Part shown: piece after piece, positions 36,039-44,694 of the stretch
How positions within the stretch are numbered: position 1 is the stretch's first letter
Layout of the letters: each line of letters opens with the position of its first letter
Assembly: GCF_001692325.1 (NCBI RefSeq)
Contig: NZ_LXKN01000073.1
Location: 124,001 to 188,000, forward strand
Direction of reading: 5' to 3'
Source of the DNA: Rhizobium sp. AC27/96
GTDB lineage: Bacteria; Pseudomonadota; Alphaproteobacteria; Rhizobiales; Rhizobiaceae
DNA length: 64,000 nt
The notes under the pieces: generated by a model
What the model was told of the DNA's origin: nothing
The model's database searches: none
Seen by the model: only the letters and a program-made list of their open reading frames with translations
Translations under genes and position numbers: made by a program

Positions 36039-36938
36039 ATGGATCTGAATGCGACCCGCATGTTTGTCGCTGTCGTTCAGGCGGGTAGCCTCTCAGCGGC
36101 GGCAACCCGCCTCGGAATTCCGCTTCCGACCCTAAGCCGTAGAATCCGCGATCTGGAGCGACAACTCGGAGTCCAGCTTCTGGGACGCTCGGCGCGCGGC
36201 ACAAAGATGACCGATGCCGGCACTCGGTTGTACGAACAAGCCGCCCGCAGCATTGAGGCGCTGTTAGACGCTGAGCAGGCCGTCATGACCGACCAGAGCC
36301 GCTTGAAGGGACGCTTGCGGCTATCTTTTCCGCCGACGGTCCAGCCCTGGTGGGATTTGCTGGCCGCCTTTCAGGGCCGCTATCCAGATATCCAGATTTA
36401 TGTCTATTCGACCGATCGTCGACTGGACCTGATCGAAGACGGCATCGATATCGCCCTTCGCGTTGGCACGATCGTTCACGAAGGCATGGTGGCGCGACAG
36501 ATAATGTCCATCCGCAATATTCTGGTCGCCAGCCCGAAGCTGGTGGAGCGCTTTGGCATGCCGAACGAGCCTGCCGCGCTTCATCGTTTCCCATGTGCCG
36601 TGTGGGCATCGCGCGTCGACGTTCCCGTCCGCTGGGAATTGGGCGGACATGCAGTCGAGCCCACGGCGATTTTGTCCACGAACGACTATCAGCATTTGTG
36701 CAGCCGCGCGCTCAGCGGCGATGTCGTGACAGAGTTACCGGCCTTCCTGGCGGCCGCGCCCATTCGGGAGAAACGCCTGGTGCAATTGCTTCCGCAGTAC
36801 CCGTTGCCTGAGTGGTCGATCAATCTGATCTATCCGCCCCAGCGCCATCGATCCACAATCGTGAGGGCATATCTCGACTTCTGCCAGAGCTATCTCCCGA
36901 AGATTGTTCAAGCCTGCAAAATCGATGCCGCGCTATGA
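36039..36938 (+). CDS. LysR family transcriptional regulator (first)
   Basis: This 299-residue regulator has an N-terminal winged helix (residues about 1-60; AGSLSAAATRLGIPLPTLSRRIRDLE is the helix-turn-helix) and a substrate-binding-type effector domain (about 90-290). It is of the CrgA-like class, as in many regulators of oxidoreductases. The gap to the divergent DUF1254 gene holds CCTA-N10-TAGG at 36012-36029, a possible LysR-type box. Confidence 0.93.
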   Translation: MDLNATRMFVAVVQAGSLSAAATRLGIPLPTLSRRIRDLERQLGVQLLGRSARGTKMTDAGTRLYEQAARSIEALLDAEQAVMTDQSRLKGRLRLSFPPTVQPWWDLLAAFQGRYPDIQIYVYSTDRRLDLIEDGIDIALRVGTIVHEGMVARQIMSIRNILVASPKLVERFGMPNEPAALHRFPCAVWASRVDVPVRWELGGHAVEPTAILSTNDYQHLCSRALSGDVVTELPAFLAAAPIREKRLVQLLPQYPLPEWSINLIYPPQRHRSTIVRAYLDFCQSYLPKIVQACKIDAAL

Positions 36939-37055
36939 GCGCCGACTGCTGGGCTGCGCTATGGTGCCAGAGCGTGGATGTGGTGCCCACCATCATCGTT
37001 CTTGGCCGTCCTACAAATCCTCCAATTGATACCGTGATGCATGCCGCAGTCAAAA

Positions 37056-37084
37056 GGGCCCGGCCGACAATGCCGGCCAGGCCC
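37056..37084 (-). terminator. Hairpin after the SDR gene
   Basis: Two 5-base stem blocks separated by one C-A mismatch (37056-37066 with 37074-37084) enclose a 7-base loop. Reading leftward it is followed by TTTT, so it suits the end of the oxidoreductase gene at 37144; it might also stop transcription coming from the LysR gene. Confidence 0.55.
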
Positions 37085-37143
37085 TGAATGTAGCACTTCT
37101 CTAAACGCCAATCCGCCAGCGGATCAGATCATCAGGCCGAGCC

Positions 37144-38037
37144 TCACGCCCCAAGCGGCAACCGCGCGAGATCGTCGAGCAGTTTCGGGCCGGTGGGTTC
37201 CCAGCCGAGCTTTTGCCGCGTCTTGGCGCTGGAGGCGTGCATGTCGCGTCCGGCAAAGAGCGAGAGCCAGCCGAAATAGTCCTGCGTCTCTTCCCTGCTG
37301 ATGGATTTGACCGGCAGGTTCAGGCGGCGGCCGATGGCCTCGGCGATATCGCGCATCGCCACGCCTTCCTCGGCAACCGCGTGGTACCGGGCATTCGGTT
37401 CGGCACGCTCGACGACAAGGCGATACAGGCGCGCGACGTCGGAGAAATGCGCGGCCGGCCAGCGTTCGATCCCCTCTCCGACATAGGCGCAGACGCCCTT
37501 CTGCCTGAAGATCTCGATCAAGGGGGTGATAAGCCCCTGCGAGAGCGGATCATGCACTTGCGGAAGGCGCACGACGGAGACGTTGACGCCGATTTCGCTG
37601 GCGAGGATTGCCGCTTCCTCCGAAGCCGCGCGGGGATGATGGTCAGAGCCGGCGATGGCATTGTCTTCCCGGGCGGGCTCGCCCGGCACCGTGTTGGCGA
37701 TGGGCGTTCCCGAGGTGATGACAAGCGGCTTGGCCGTACCGGCAAGCGCTGAGGCCAAGGTTGCGATGACGCGGCGGTCGTCTTCGCAGTTGGCGACGAA
37801 ATTCGAGAAGTCGTGGTTGAAAGCAAGATGGATGACACCATCCGCTTGCGACGCTCCGCTTTTCAGGATTTCGGCATCCTCGATCGTTCCATGAAGAACC
37901 TCCGCGCCGGCGGCAGCAAGCGCGACCGCTTTCTCCTTCGAACGGCTGAGGCCAAGCACCTGATGGCCTGACGCGATCAATTCCTTCACAACATAAGAGC
38001 CGATATTTCCGGTGGCTCCAGTAACAAACACACGCAT
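37144..38037 (-). CDS. NAD(P)-dependent epimerase/dehydratase-like SDR oxidoreductase
   Basis: This 297-residue protein of the extended/atypical SDR class has the NAD(P)-binding GATGNIGSYV loop at residues 7-16. The start at 38037 has AAGGAGA upstream; an in-frame ATG at 38067 adds ten unlikely residues. It lacks a clear YxxxK pair, which fits atypical SDRs. It is divergent from the MmyB-like regulator, a frequent pairing in which the regulator controls the enzyme. Substrate unknown. Confidence 0.88.
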   Translation of the reverse strand: MRVFVTGATGNIGSYVVKELIASGHQVLGLSRSKEKAVALAAAGAEVLHGTIEDAEILKSGASQADGVIHLAFNHDFSNFVANCEDDRRVIATLASALAGTAKPLVITSGTPIANTVPGEPAREDNAIAGSDHHPRAASEEAAILASEIGVNVSVVRLPQVHDPLSQGLITPLIEIFRQKGVCAYVGEGIERWPAAHFSDVARLYRLVVERAEPNARYHAVAEEGVAMRDIAEAIGRRLNLPVKSISREETQDYFGWLSLFAGRDMHASSAKTRQKLGWEPTGPKLLDDLARLPLGA

Positions 38038-38091
38038 AGACACAGTCTCCTTATTTGCTGGAGACAAATCTCTGCCAATCGTTTATTCTGG

Positions 38092-38107
38092 TAAAGTAGT
38101 GACTTTA
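38092..38107. promoter_or_regulatory. Palindrome in SDR/MmyB-like regulator divergent promoter
   Basis: TAAAGT (38092-38097) and ACTTTA (38102-38107) form a 6-base inverted repeat with a 4-base centre, 22 bases before the regulator start and 55 before the SDR start. It is a candidate operator for the XRE-type regulator. Confidence 0.45.
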
Positions 38108-38129
38108 TCATAGTAAAAGAACTAACAGG

Positions 38130-39011
38130 ATGGCCGATCTCCTCGACACGGAAAACCCGCTCGGGACCTATCTCAGGGACCGTCGCAGCAAGCTTGACCC
38201 CTCTGCCCTCGGCTTCGCCTCAGAGCGGCGCCGGACGCCGGGGCTGCGGCGCGAGGAAGTGGCGCAGCGCGCCAATATCAGTCCGACATGGTACACATGG
38301 CTTGAGCAGGGGCGTGGCGGTGCGCCGTCTGCCGACGTGCTCGACCGCATCGCCCGCGCGCTGATGCTGACGGAGGTCGAGCGGGAACATCTGTTCTTCC
38401 TCGGCCTTGGCCGGCCGCCCGAGGCTCACTACCGCAAGAATGATGGCGTGACACCGCGGCTGCAGCGCGTGCTCGATGCCCTCGAGCCATGTCCCGCTCT
38501 CATCAGAACCGCCACCTGGGACGTCGTTGCCTGGAATCAGGCGTCGCGAGTGATGCTGGTGGATTACGAATCTCTGCCACCGGGCGAGCGCAATATCCTG
38601 CGCTTCATCTTTCTCGATCCGCGCGCCCGTGCCGCGCAATATGATTGGGAAAGCGTGGCCCGCTTCACCCTGGGTGCATTCCGCATCGACGCCGCTCGCG
38701 CAGGCGCCGTCACCCAGATCGAACCTTTCGTTGCCGAAATGTGCCGGCTCAGCCCGGAGTTCCGGGCCATGTGGCGGGACAATGATGTTCCCGGCACCCA
38801 CACCGAGGCCGTCAAGCATATCCACCACCCGGTTCTCGGCCCGCTCTCTTTCGAATATTCGGCCTTTTCCGTCGACGGTCGAACGGACCTCAGCATGGTC
38901 GTCTATAATCCGGCAACGCCTGAGGATGCCGAGCGGATCAGCTCGCTATTGTCAATCTCGCCGTCGGCTCCCGTCGCCTCCGAGGGCGTTTGGCACGCCC
39001 TGAAATCCTGA
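38130..39011 (+). CDS. XRE-family regulator with MmyB-like ligand-binding domain
   Basis: This 293-residue protein has an N-terminal helix-turn-helix (about 10-85; LRREEVAQRANISPTWYTWLEQGRG) and a C-terminal MmyB-like domain (about 105-275) with the usual DVVAWNQASRVML segment near residues 130-142. Domains of this type bind a small hydrophobic ligand. It is divergent from the SDR gene at 38037. Confidence 0.9.
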   Translation: MADLLDTENPLGTYLRDRRSKLDPSALGFASERRRTPGLRREEVAQRANISPTWYTWLEQGRGGAPSADVLDRIARALMLTEVEREHLFFLGLGRPPEAHYRKNDGVTPRLQRVLDALEPCPALIRTATWDVVAWNQASRVMLVDYESLPPGERNILRFIFLDPRARAAQYDWESVARFTLGAFRIDAARAGAVTQIEPFVAEMCRLSPEFRAMWRDNDVPGTHTEAVKHIHHPVLGPLSFEYSAFSVDGRTDLSMVVYNPATPEDAERISSLLSISPSAPVASEGVWHALKS

Positions 39012-39095
39012 TAGTCCCAGACCCAGCTGGGGGAACAATTAACTCGGCGAGCATATAGGGCTGCCGGCAAGCATAAACGGGGGAGAGTGACCTGC

Positions 39096-39734
39096 ATGAG
39101 CATAGAAAGCGACGCCCGTTTCTGGGACCGGGCTTCACGTAACTACGCCAAGGGCGCGATCGCCGATCAGGCAAGATATGAGCGCACGCTGGAGAGCACC
39201 CGCGCGCTGTTGAACTCAGGTGACAGGATATTGGAACTGGGCAGCGGAACCGGAACGACGGCGCTCAGGCTTGCGGGCGATGTTGAAGACTATCTTGCGA
39301 CGGATATTTCCCCAGCGATGATTGCCATTGCCAGGGAACGTCGGATCGCCAATCCCTTGGCGAACCTCAGATTCCGCACCACGACAGCGGAAGCCCTTGC
39401 GCCTGGCCCGATGCCATTCAACGCTATCCTGGGGTTCAACTATCTGCATCTGGTCCGCGATCTCCCGGGCACGCTGCGCCACATCCATGGCCTGCTCGCG
39501 GCAGGTGGCCTGTTCATCTCAAAGACACCCTGCGTCGGTGAGATGAACCCGCTCATCCGGCTCGCCCTGTTGCCCGCGATGCGGGCGATCGGAAAGGCGC
39601 CTTACGCAGGCGTCTTTCGGGCATCGGAACTCGGCAAGCAAATATCTGCCGCTGGCTTCGATATCATCGCCACGGAAAATCACGCGACGAAGGGCAACGA
39701 CAACCGGCCCTACATCGTGGCCCGCAAGAGGTAA
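39096..39734 (+). CDS. Class I SAM-dependent methyltransferase
   Basis: This 212-residue protein has methyltransferase motif I ILELGSGTGTTALRLA (about residues 45-60), motif II acidic end TDISPAMIAIA and a following VRDLPGTLRHIHGLL-type region. The ATG at 39096 has GGGGGAGAG upstream; a GTG at 39087 would add three residues. The substrate is not evident. It runs in the same direction as the MmyB-like gene with an 84-base gap. Confidence 0.88.
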   Translation: MSIESDARFWDRASRNYAKGAIADQARYERTLESTRALLNSGDRILELGSGTGTTALRLAGDVEDYLATDISPAMIAIARERRIANPLANLRFRTTTAEALAPGPMPFNAILGFNYLHLVRDLPGTLRHIHGLLAAGGLFISKTPCVGEMNPLIRLALLPAMRAIGKAPYAGVFRASELGKQISAAGFDIIATENHATKGNDNRPYIVARKR

Positions 39735-39988
39735 CGAAGGCACTTCCATGCCGGCACATGGCCCATCTTTCGGTTGACGCCGGCACGGACTCCGCTCTAA
39801 ATTCTGCCCGTCGAAAATGGCTGGCTTGGTCTCGGTAGGCCCAGGCCCTTCTCCCAAATGGAGAAGCTCTCTTCCCACGCTCTGCGTGAGATCCCCCGAC
39901 AGTCCCGGCGCCTTGCGCGCGTTCTGGGTCTGCCCGGTGGCCATCCGACGATGCTCCTTCGGCAGACCGTATTCGAAGGAGTCATTTT
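39735..39988. other. 254-bp gap before NmrA-like gene, no supported gene
   Basis: Only short frames are found, none with a plausible ribosome binding site or recognisable product. It presumably contains the promoter of the NmrA-like gene; a GAAGGAG Shine-Dalgarno lies just before its ATG. No terminator or operator is clear. Confidence 0.5.
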
Positions 39989-40909
39989 ATGTTCGCAGTC
40001 GATAAATACCAGCCCATCCTCATCTATCTCGCCAGCGGCGTGCAGGGTGGTGCCGTCGTTCACGCCGCACTTCAACGCGGCTTCAAGGTCAGGGCGCTTG
40101 TCCGTGACCGGACGCGGGCTCCGGCACTGGCGGCGCTCGGCGTCGAGCTTGCTGAAGGCGATCTTCGCGATCCCGCCTCGCTTCGCGCCGCCAGCACGGG
40201 CATTGCCCACGCGGTGCTGCAGATCCCGATCGGATCGCAGGAAGACATGCGCATTCAGGCGGAGAATGCTGTATCGGCGTCGCTTGCCAGCGGTCTCACC
40301 TCCATCATCCTGAAGCTCGCCAGCGCCAGCCGTCCCGCGCCCTGCGAGGAGCCAAGTTTCGTCGCTAATGCGATGATCGAGGAGGTGGCCCGCCGCTCGG
40401 GCCTGCCCTTCGCCATCGTGAGACCGACCATGTATCTCGACAATCTCCTGAAGCCCTCGGCGCGGGCTGACATTGTCGAGCATGGAATATTCGCGCCGCC
40501 CATTGCCGCGTCCCAACGGATCGCATGGACCTCGACGGATGATTGCGCCCGGGCGGCCGTGACCCTGCTGGAGCGTGGCGTCGATACCGGCGATCATCGG
40601 ATCGCCGGGCCGGAAAGCGTCAGTGGCGATGAACTTGCCTTGCGGATCGGCGCGGGGCTCGGGCGCGATGTCATTTATCGTCACCAGCAGCTCGATGAAT
40701 TCGAGCGGGATGTCGATGCCGCGATGGGGTCGGGAACGGGACGCCGCGTCGGATCCAAGTTCCGCTTCTTCGCAGCGCATCGGGAGGAAGCGGAAGCGAT
40801 ATTGTCAGGGGCGTTCAAGCCGCAACCCAGCCTGGAGGATTTCCAGCCAACGGGTATCGAGGAATGGGTTCGCCAGCATAGGGCGGAGTTTTGTGACGGC
40901 CAGGCCTAG
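39989..40909 (+). CDS. NmrA-like NAD(P)-binding protein
   Basis: This 306-residue atypical SDR protein contains the Rossmann N-terminus (LIYLASGVQGGAVVHAAL, with SGVQGG in place of the usual GATG) and a TMYLDNLL-type region near residues 150-157 common in NmrA/HSCARG proteins. These act as redox sensors or oxidoreductases. GAAGGAG precedes the ATG. No partner gene is obvious. Confidence 0.85.
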   Translation: MFAVDKYQPILIYLASGVQGGAVVHAALQRGFKVRALVRDRTRAPALAALGVELAEGDLRDPASLRAASTGIAHAVLQIPIGSQEDMRIQAENAVSASLASGLTSIILKLASASRPAPCEEPSFVANAMIEEVARRSGLPFAIVRPTMYLDNLLKPSARADIVEHGIFAPPIAASQRIAWTSTDDCARAAVTLLERGVDTGDHRIAGPESVSGDELALRIGAGLGRDVIYRHQQLDEFERDVDAAMGSGTGRRVGSKFRFFAAHREEAEAILSGAFKPQPSLEDFQPTGIEEWVRQHRAEFCDGQA

Positions 40910-40990
40910 ATAAAGACGCATCGATAGCAGCAAAGTCCCTCGCATCTTTTGAGGCCAAGGGCCTTTGCCACCATCCAGAGTGACGCATAT

Positions 40991-41782
40991 TCAATCGTAG
41001 TAGCCGGGAGCCTGCCTGAAGTATGGCCAGGCTTCCGGATCATGCCCGGTAACGATCATCGCTCCGACCTGTTCGGCCACGGCGCGCAGTTTTTGAACCG
41101 AACGCACGGTGTCCACGGCCGAAGCGAGGAAGCCGGGCAGAGCCTTTTCGTTCCAGTGATCCAGCGTGTAAGCGGCATCGGTGGCCAGCAGGATTGCGCC
41201 TGATTTCGGCAGGCCTACCAGAAAGGACTGGTGGCCGACGCTATGACCCGGCGTGAACAGCATGCGCAGCGTGCCGTCGCCGTAAAGGTCATAACCATCC
41301 GTCGCAGCGCCCTCCAGAAATTGCCATTTCAGCCCGGGACGATCGAAATCGCGGCGGACATAGGCGCCGGCGGCAAACCAATCGGGCGTAAAGGCATATT
41401 CATACTCCCGACGCTGGACGATGTGGGTCGCGTTGGGGAAGCGGCCGATGGCACCCGTATGATCGGAATGGAGATGGGACAGCGCGACGAAGCGAATGTC
41501 TTCGGGTGCAACGCCAATCCTTGCCAATTGCGCGAGGCATCCCTGAGACTCGGACATAACCGGCTGGTAGCTGTCGACGACATCGCCCCAATAGTCCCGA
41601 GGATCGGCCAGGCCTTCGGCGGCGAGCCCGCCGTCGATCACCACATGGCCCTTGGGATGGGTGAGAAGAAACCACGGCACGGGTATCTCATAATCGGCAC
41701 CGTTACCCTCCCCCATCCTGATATTGTGGACCTTGCATCTCTGCGTGCCCGATTGAAACATGTATAGCCTGATGTCGCTCAT
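40991..41782 (-). CDS. attM: N-acyl-homoserine lactone lactonase-like metallo-hydrolase (AttM/BlcC type)
   Basis: This 263-residue metallo-beta-lactamase-fold enzyme has the dizinc motif HLHSDH (His103, His105, Asp107, His108), with His180, Asp202 and His247 as further ligands. The N-terminus (SDIRLYMFQSG), the FPNATHIVQRREYEYAFTPDW block and the WNEKALPGFLASAVDTVRSVQ block closely resemble Agrobacterium AttM/BlcC as I recall it; that enzyme hydrolyses gamma-butyrolactone and quorum-sensing acyl-homoserine lactones. The start at 41782 has GGAGGCAAGG upstream. It is divergent from a LysR gene; blcA, blcB and blcR are not adjacent. Confidence 0.88.
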   Translation of the reverse strand: MSDIRLYMFQSGTQRCKVHNIRMGEGNGADYEIPVPWFLLTHPKGHVVIDGGLAAEGLADPRDYWGDVVDSYQPVMSESQGCLAQLARIGVAPEDIRFVALSHLHSDHTGAIGRFPNATHIVQRREYEYAFTPDWFAAGAYVRRDFDRPGLKWQFLEGAATDGYDLYGDGTLRMLFTPGHSVGHQSFLVGLPKSGAILLATDAAYTLDHWNEKALPGFLASAVDTVRSVQKLRAVAEQVGAMIVTGHDPEAWPYFRQAPGYYD

Positions 41783-41872
41783 CGCCTTGCCTCCGGTGTA
41801 TTTCGTTGATGTCATATCCCTTGTTTCGGCGATAGGCGGCCCGGCCGGTAGGCGGCATCGCCCACTTTCATT

Positions 41873-41889
41873 TATCGGCTGAGCCGATA
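41873..41889. promoter_or_regulatory. LysR-type palindrome between lactonase and LysR genes
   Basis: TATCGGCT-G-AGCCGATA is a perfect inverted repeat (8-base arms). Its inner 13 bases fit the T-N11-A pattern of LysR boxes. It lies 10 bases before the regulator's ATG and 90 before the lactonase start, so it suits autoregulation. Confidence 0.6.
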
Positions 41890-41899
41890 TATTGCCGGC

Positions 41900-42796
41900 A
41901 TGGATCTGCTGGTGGCGATGCGCGTTTATGTCAGGGTGGTGGAGCGGGGCAGCATGTCGGCCGCCGCCCGCGATCTCGGCATGGGCCAACCCGCCGTCAG
42001 CGAGCGTATTGATCGGCTGGAGCAATATATCGGCGCACGGCTGCTCCTGCGAAACACCCGCAAACTGTCCGTCACCGATGTCGGCGCGGCCTTCTACGAG
42101 CGCAGCAAACAGGTTCTCGAAAATGCGGCCGACGCCCTGACCGTGGCCAGTGGTGATCAATCATTGCGCGGCATGCTGCGGATCGCCGCGCCCCATGGTG
42201 TGGGCGAAGTCATCCTGCCGTCGATCCTGAGCCAGATGCGCGAGCTTCATCCCTTGTTGAAAATCGAACTGATCCTCAACGACCGGATCGTCGACCCGGT
42301 GACCGAAGGCGTCGATATCTCGCTGCGCCTCGGCGATCTTGGCGAGGGCAGCTTCATTGCGAAAAGGCTCGGCCATGTCAGCCGCGTGCTGGTGGCGGCA
42401 CCGGGCTACATCGAGCGGCATGGAGCGCCGGCAAGCCCCGACGAACTCGCCGACCATCCCTTTCTTCGGGTCAGCGGCCTGTTCAACAATGCGCGGCTTC
42501 CATTGGTCGGCCCCGATCAGCAAACCGAACTTGCCGCCATCGACATCGTCGTGAGCACCAGCCACTGGCGGCCCTTGCATGCCATGCTGTTGGATGGAGC
42601 GGGCATCGGCGTCTTGCAGGAGCCGGTCTGCGCCGATGATCTAGCCAGCGGCAGGCTGATACGCTTGCTGCCCGGCTTTGCCGTGCCGGGCTTCGATCTT
42701 CACGCCCTCTACCCCGCCATCAGGCCCGTTCCACCCCGGATCAGGGCGATGCTGTCCCTGCTGGAAGAGCAGCTGCCTGCAATTCTGCCGGGCTGA
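41900..42796 (+). CDS. LysR family transcriptional regulator (second, beside lactonase)
   Basis: This 298-residue regulator has an N-terminal winged helix (GSMSAAARDLGMGQPAVSERIDRLE, about residues 18-42) and an effector domain of the CrgA-like type (about 90-290). It is divergent from the lactonase gene across 117 bases that contain a perfect palindrome, so it probably controls that enzyme, in place of the IclR-type BlcR of Agrobacterium (inference). Confidence 0.93.
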   Translation: MDLLVAMRVYVRVVERGSMSAAARDLGMGQPAVSERIDRLEQYIGARLLLRNTRKLSVTDVGAAFYERSKQVLENAADALTVASGDQSLRGMLRIAAPHGVGEVILPSILSQMRELHPLLKIELILNDRIVDPVTEGVDISLRLGDLGEGSFIAKRLGHVSRVLVAAPGYIERHGAPASPDELADHPFLRVSGLFNNARLPLVGPDQQTELAAIDIVVSTSHWRPLHAMLLDGAGIGVLQEPVCADDLASGRLIRLLPGFAVPGFDLHALYPAIRPVPPRIRAMLSLLEEQLPAILPG

Positions 42797-42840
42797 AGTC
42801 ACCAAGATGAGTGTGAGTTCGACGGCGGCCAGACATCACG

Positions 42841-44115
42841 CTAGCCGATCTTTTGCGTCGCCTCGCGGGGTGTCGCCCGCAGGGTCAGCGCCCAGAAGAG
42901 AAGCGTTGCCAGGCTGATGCCGGCGCCGGAGATGCAGACGCCGGTCCAGCCCGCATGCGCATAGATGATCGTCGATGTCGAGGAGCCGATGGCGCTGCCG
43001 ATGGAGTAGAACACCATATAGGCGGCGGTGAGCCTGCTCTGCGCGTCCGGCCTGACGCGGTAGATCATGCCCTGATTGGTGACGTGCGTCGCCTGCAGGC
43101 CGAAATCGATGATGAGGACGCCGACGATAAGCCACAGGATCGAGTGATCCAGCATCGAGATCGGTAGCCAGGCAAACAACATCAGCGCAAGCGCGATCCC
43201 CGTTATGCGCTGGCCATGGCCGCGGTCGGCCCAGCGCCCTGCCCTGATGGCGCCGAGCGCCCCGGCCGCTCCGGCAAGGCCGAACAGGCCGACCTCGGTG
43301 TGGGACATGAAATAGGGTGCCGAAGTCAATGGAAGGACCAGCGGCGCCAGCAGCGTGGTGATATTGGCGAAGATCAGCATGGCGATGACGGCACGGATGC
43401 GCAGGATGGGCTCTTCGACGAGCAGCGTCGCAAGAGAGCGGATGAGGCCGACATAGGAAAGGCCCGATTGCGGCCTCTGCTGGCGGGGCAGTGCCCGCCA
43501 CAACAAGAGGGCGATCACCAGCGTCAGCAGCGCCGAGACGATATAGACAGTCCGCCAGCCGGAGATATCCGTCAGCGTTCCGGCGACGCTTCGCGCCAAC
43601 AGGATACCGAGTACGATGCCACTTGTGACCATGCCGACGATGTGACCCCGCTCCGAAGGATGCGCGAGGCTCGCCGCATAGGCGACCAGCGCCTGCGTCA
43701 CCACGGCTAGGAAGCCCACGGCAGCCATCGAGGCAAGCAGCATTGTCGCATCGGTGGAAAGGCTGACAGACACCAGTGCGAGGGCCGTCAGCAGCGATTG
43801 GATGATGATGAGCTTGCGCCGGTCAACCAGATCGCCGAGCGGCACCAGCAGGATCAGGCCCAATCCATAGCCGAGCTGCGTCGCGCCGACGATAAGCCCC
43901 GCGACCGTGCGCGAGAGGCCGAGATCGTCAGCCATGACATCGAGAAGCGGATGGGCGAAATAGGCGTTGGCCACCGCCAGGCCACTGGCCACGGCAAACA
44001 GGAGGATGGTGGCGCGCGTTAACGGCGAACTGCCTTCGGCGAAGGGCTGCTCAGAATCGAGACGCGCGATATCGTTCGCGCCGCCTGCCGGCGGCACGTT
44101 TTGCCTGATGGTCAT
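42841..44115 (-). CDS. MFS transporter (AraJ/YdhP-like exporter)
   Basis: This 424-residue inner-membrane protein has about twelve hydrophobic helices and the MFS loop 2-3 motif near LVPLGDLVDRRKLI (about residues 96-109). It is the drug or metabolite proton antiporter type. The hydrophilic first ~35 residues are longer than usual. It is divergent from an HxlR-type regulator across two TTTAATAAT direct repeats, so it is probably HxlR-controlled. Confidence 0.92.
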   Translation of the reverse strand: MTIRQNVPPAGGANDIARLDSEQPFAEGSSPLTRATILLFAVASGLAVANAYFAHPLLDVMADDLGLSRTVAGLIVGATQLGYGLGLILLVPLGDLVDRRKLIIIQSLLTALALVSVSLSTDATMLLASMAAVGFLAVVTQALVAYAASLAHPSERGHIVGMVTSGIVLGILLARSVAGTLTDISGWRTVYIVSALLTLVIALLLWRALPRQQRPQSGLSYVGLIRSLATLLVEEPILRIRAVIAMLIFANITTLLAPLVLPLTSAPYFMSHTEVGLFGLAGAAGALGAIRAGRWADRGHGQRITGIALALMLFAWLPISMLDHSILWLIVGVLIIDFGLQATHVTNQGMIYRVRPDAQSRLTAAYMVFYSIGSAIGSSTSTIIYAHAGWTGVCISGAGISLATLLFWALTLRATPREATQKIG

Positions 44116-44135
44116 TGCAAACTCCCGTGCTTTTA

Positions 44136-44188
44136 GTTTAATAATAAAACCATCGATCGACTAACATTATTGGTTTAATAATGCAACC
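44136..44188. promoter_or_regulatory. Paired direct repeats between MFS and HxlR genes
   Basis: GTTTAATAATAAAACC (44136-44151) and GTTTAATAATGCAACC (44173-44188) match at 14 of 16 bases and begin 37 bases apart. Each is itself an imperfect palindrome (GTTT..AAAC; GGTT..AACC). They are placed to control both divergent genes and are candidate HxlR operators. Confidence 0.6.
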
Positions 44189-44223
44189 GATCCCACAAGC
44201 AAATGATGGAGAGAGCTAGGCGA

Positions 44224-44676
44224 ATGGTGGCGCGAAAGAGTCTCAAAGGCGATTATTGCCCGAGCGCGCGCTCATTGGACGTGATCGGTGACTGGTGGTC
44301 GCTGCTGATCGTGCGCGACGCCTTCGATGGGCTGACGCGCTTCGGCGAGTTTCAAAAGAGCCTCGGCATCGCCAAGAACATTCTGACGGAGCGCCTGCGG
44401 ACGCTGGTGTCGAGCGGCATCCTGGAGCTCGTTCCCACCAGCGAGGGCGGCACGCGGATGGAATATCGCCTGACCGCGATGGGCAAGGATCTCTTCCCCG
44501 TGATGGTGGCGCTTCGCCAGTTCGGCGAGCGCCATCTCTTCGCGCCGGCGGAAGAGCATTCGCTGCTGGTGGACCGCACAAGCGGACAGCCCGTCCGCCT
44601 CGACATCAAGGCACAGGACGGCCGGTCCATCGGCCCGGATGAAACGATTATTCTGAAGGTGCCCGAGGAAGAATAA
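44224..44676 (+). CDS. HxlR family transcriptional regulator
   Basis: This 150-residue winged-helix protein has the family pattern: an N-terminal cysteine (DYCPSARSLDVIGDWWSLLIVRD, Cys near residue 12), then RFGEFQKSLGIAKNILTERL as recognition helix. HxlR-type regulators often sense aldehydes or redox stress through that cysteine. The start at 44224 follows a GAGAG/AGG site; in-frame ATGs at 44203 and 44206 are alternatives. It is divergent from the MFS gene. Confidence 0.9.
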   Translation: MVARKSLKGDYCPSARSLDVIGDWWSLLIVRDAFDGLTRFGEFQKSLGIAKNILTERLRTLVSSGILELVPTSEGGTRMEYRLTAMGKDLFPVMVALRQFGERHLFAPAEEHSLLVDRTSGQPVRLDIKAQDGRSIGPDETIILKVPEEE

Positions 44677-44694
44677 GCGTCCCCAAACGTACCA

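Noticed and set aside
39797..40780. 327-codon minus-strand frame
   Set aside because: Antisense to the NmrA-like gene, with shadow-type composition.
41783..42160. N-terminal extension of the lactonase frame by 126 codons
   Set aside because: It runs antisense into the LysR gene and has no family likeness; the start at 41782 has a good ribosome site and matches AttM.
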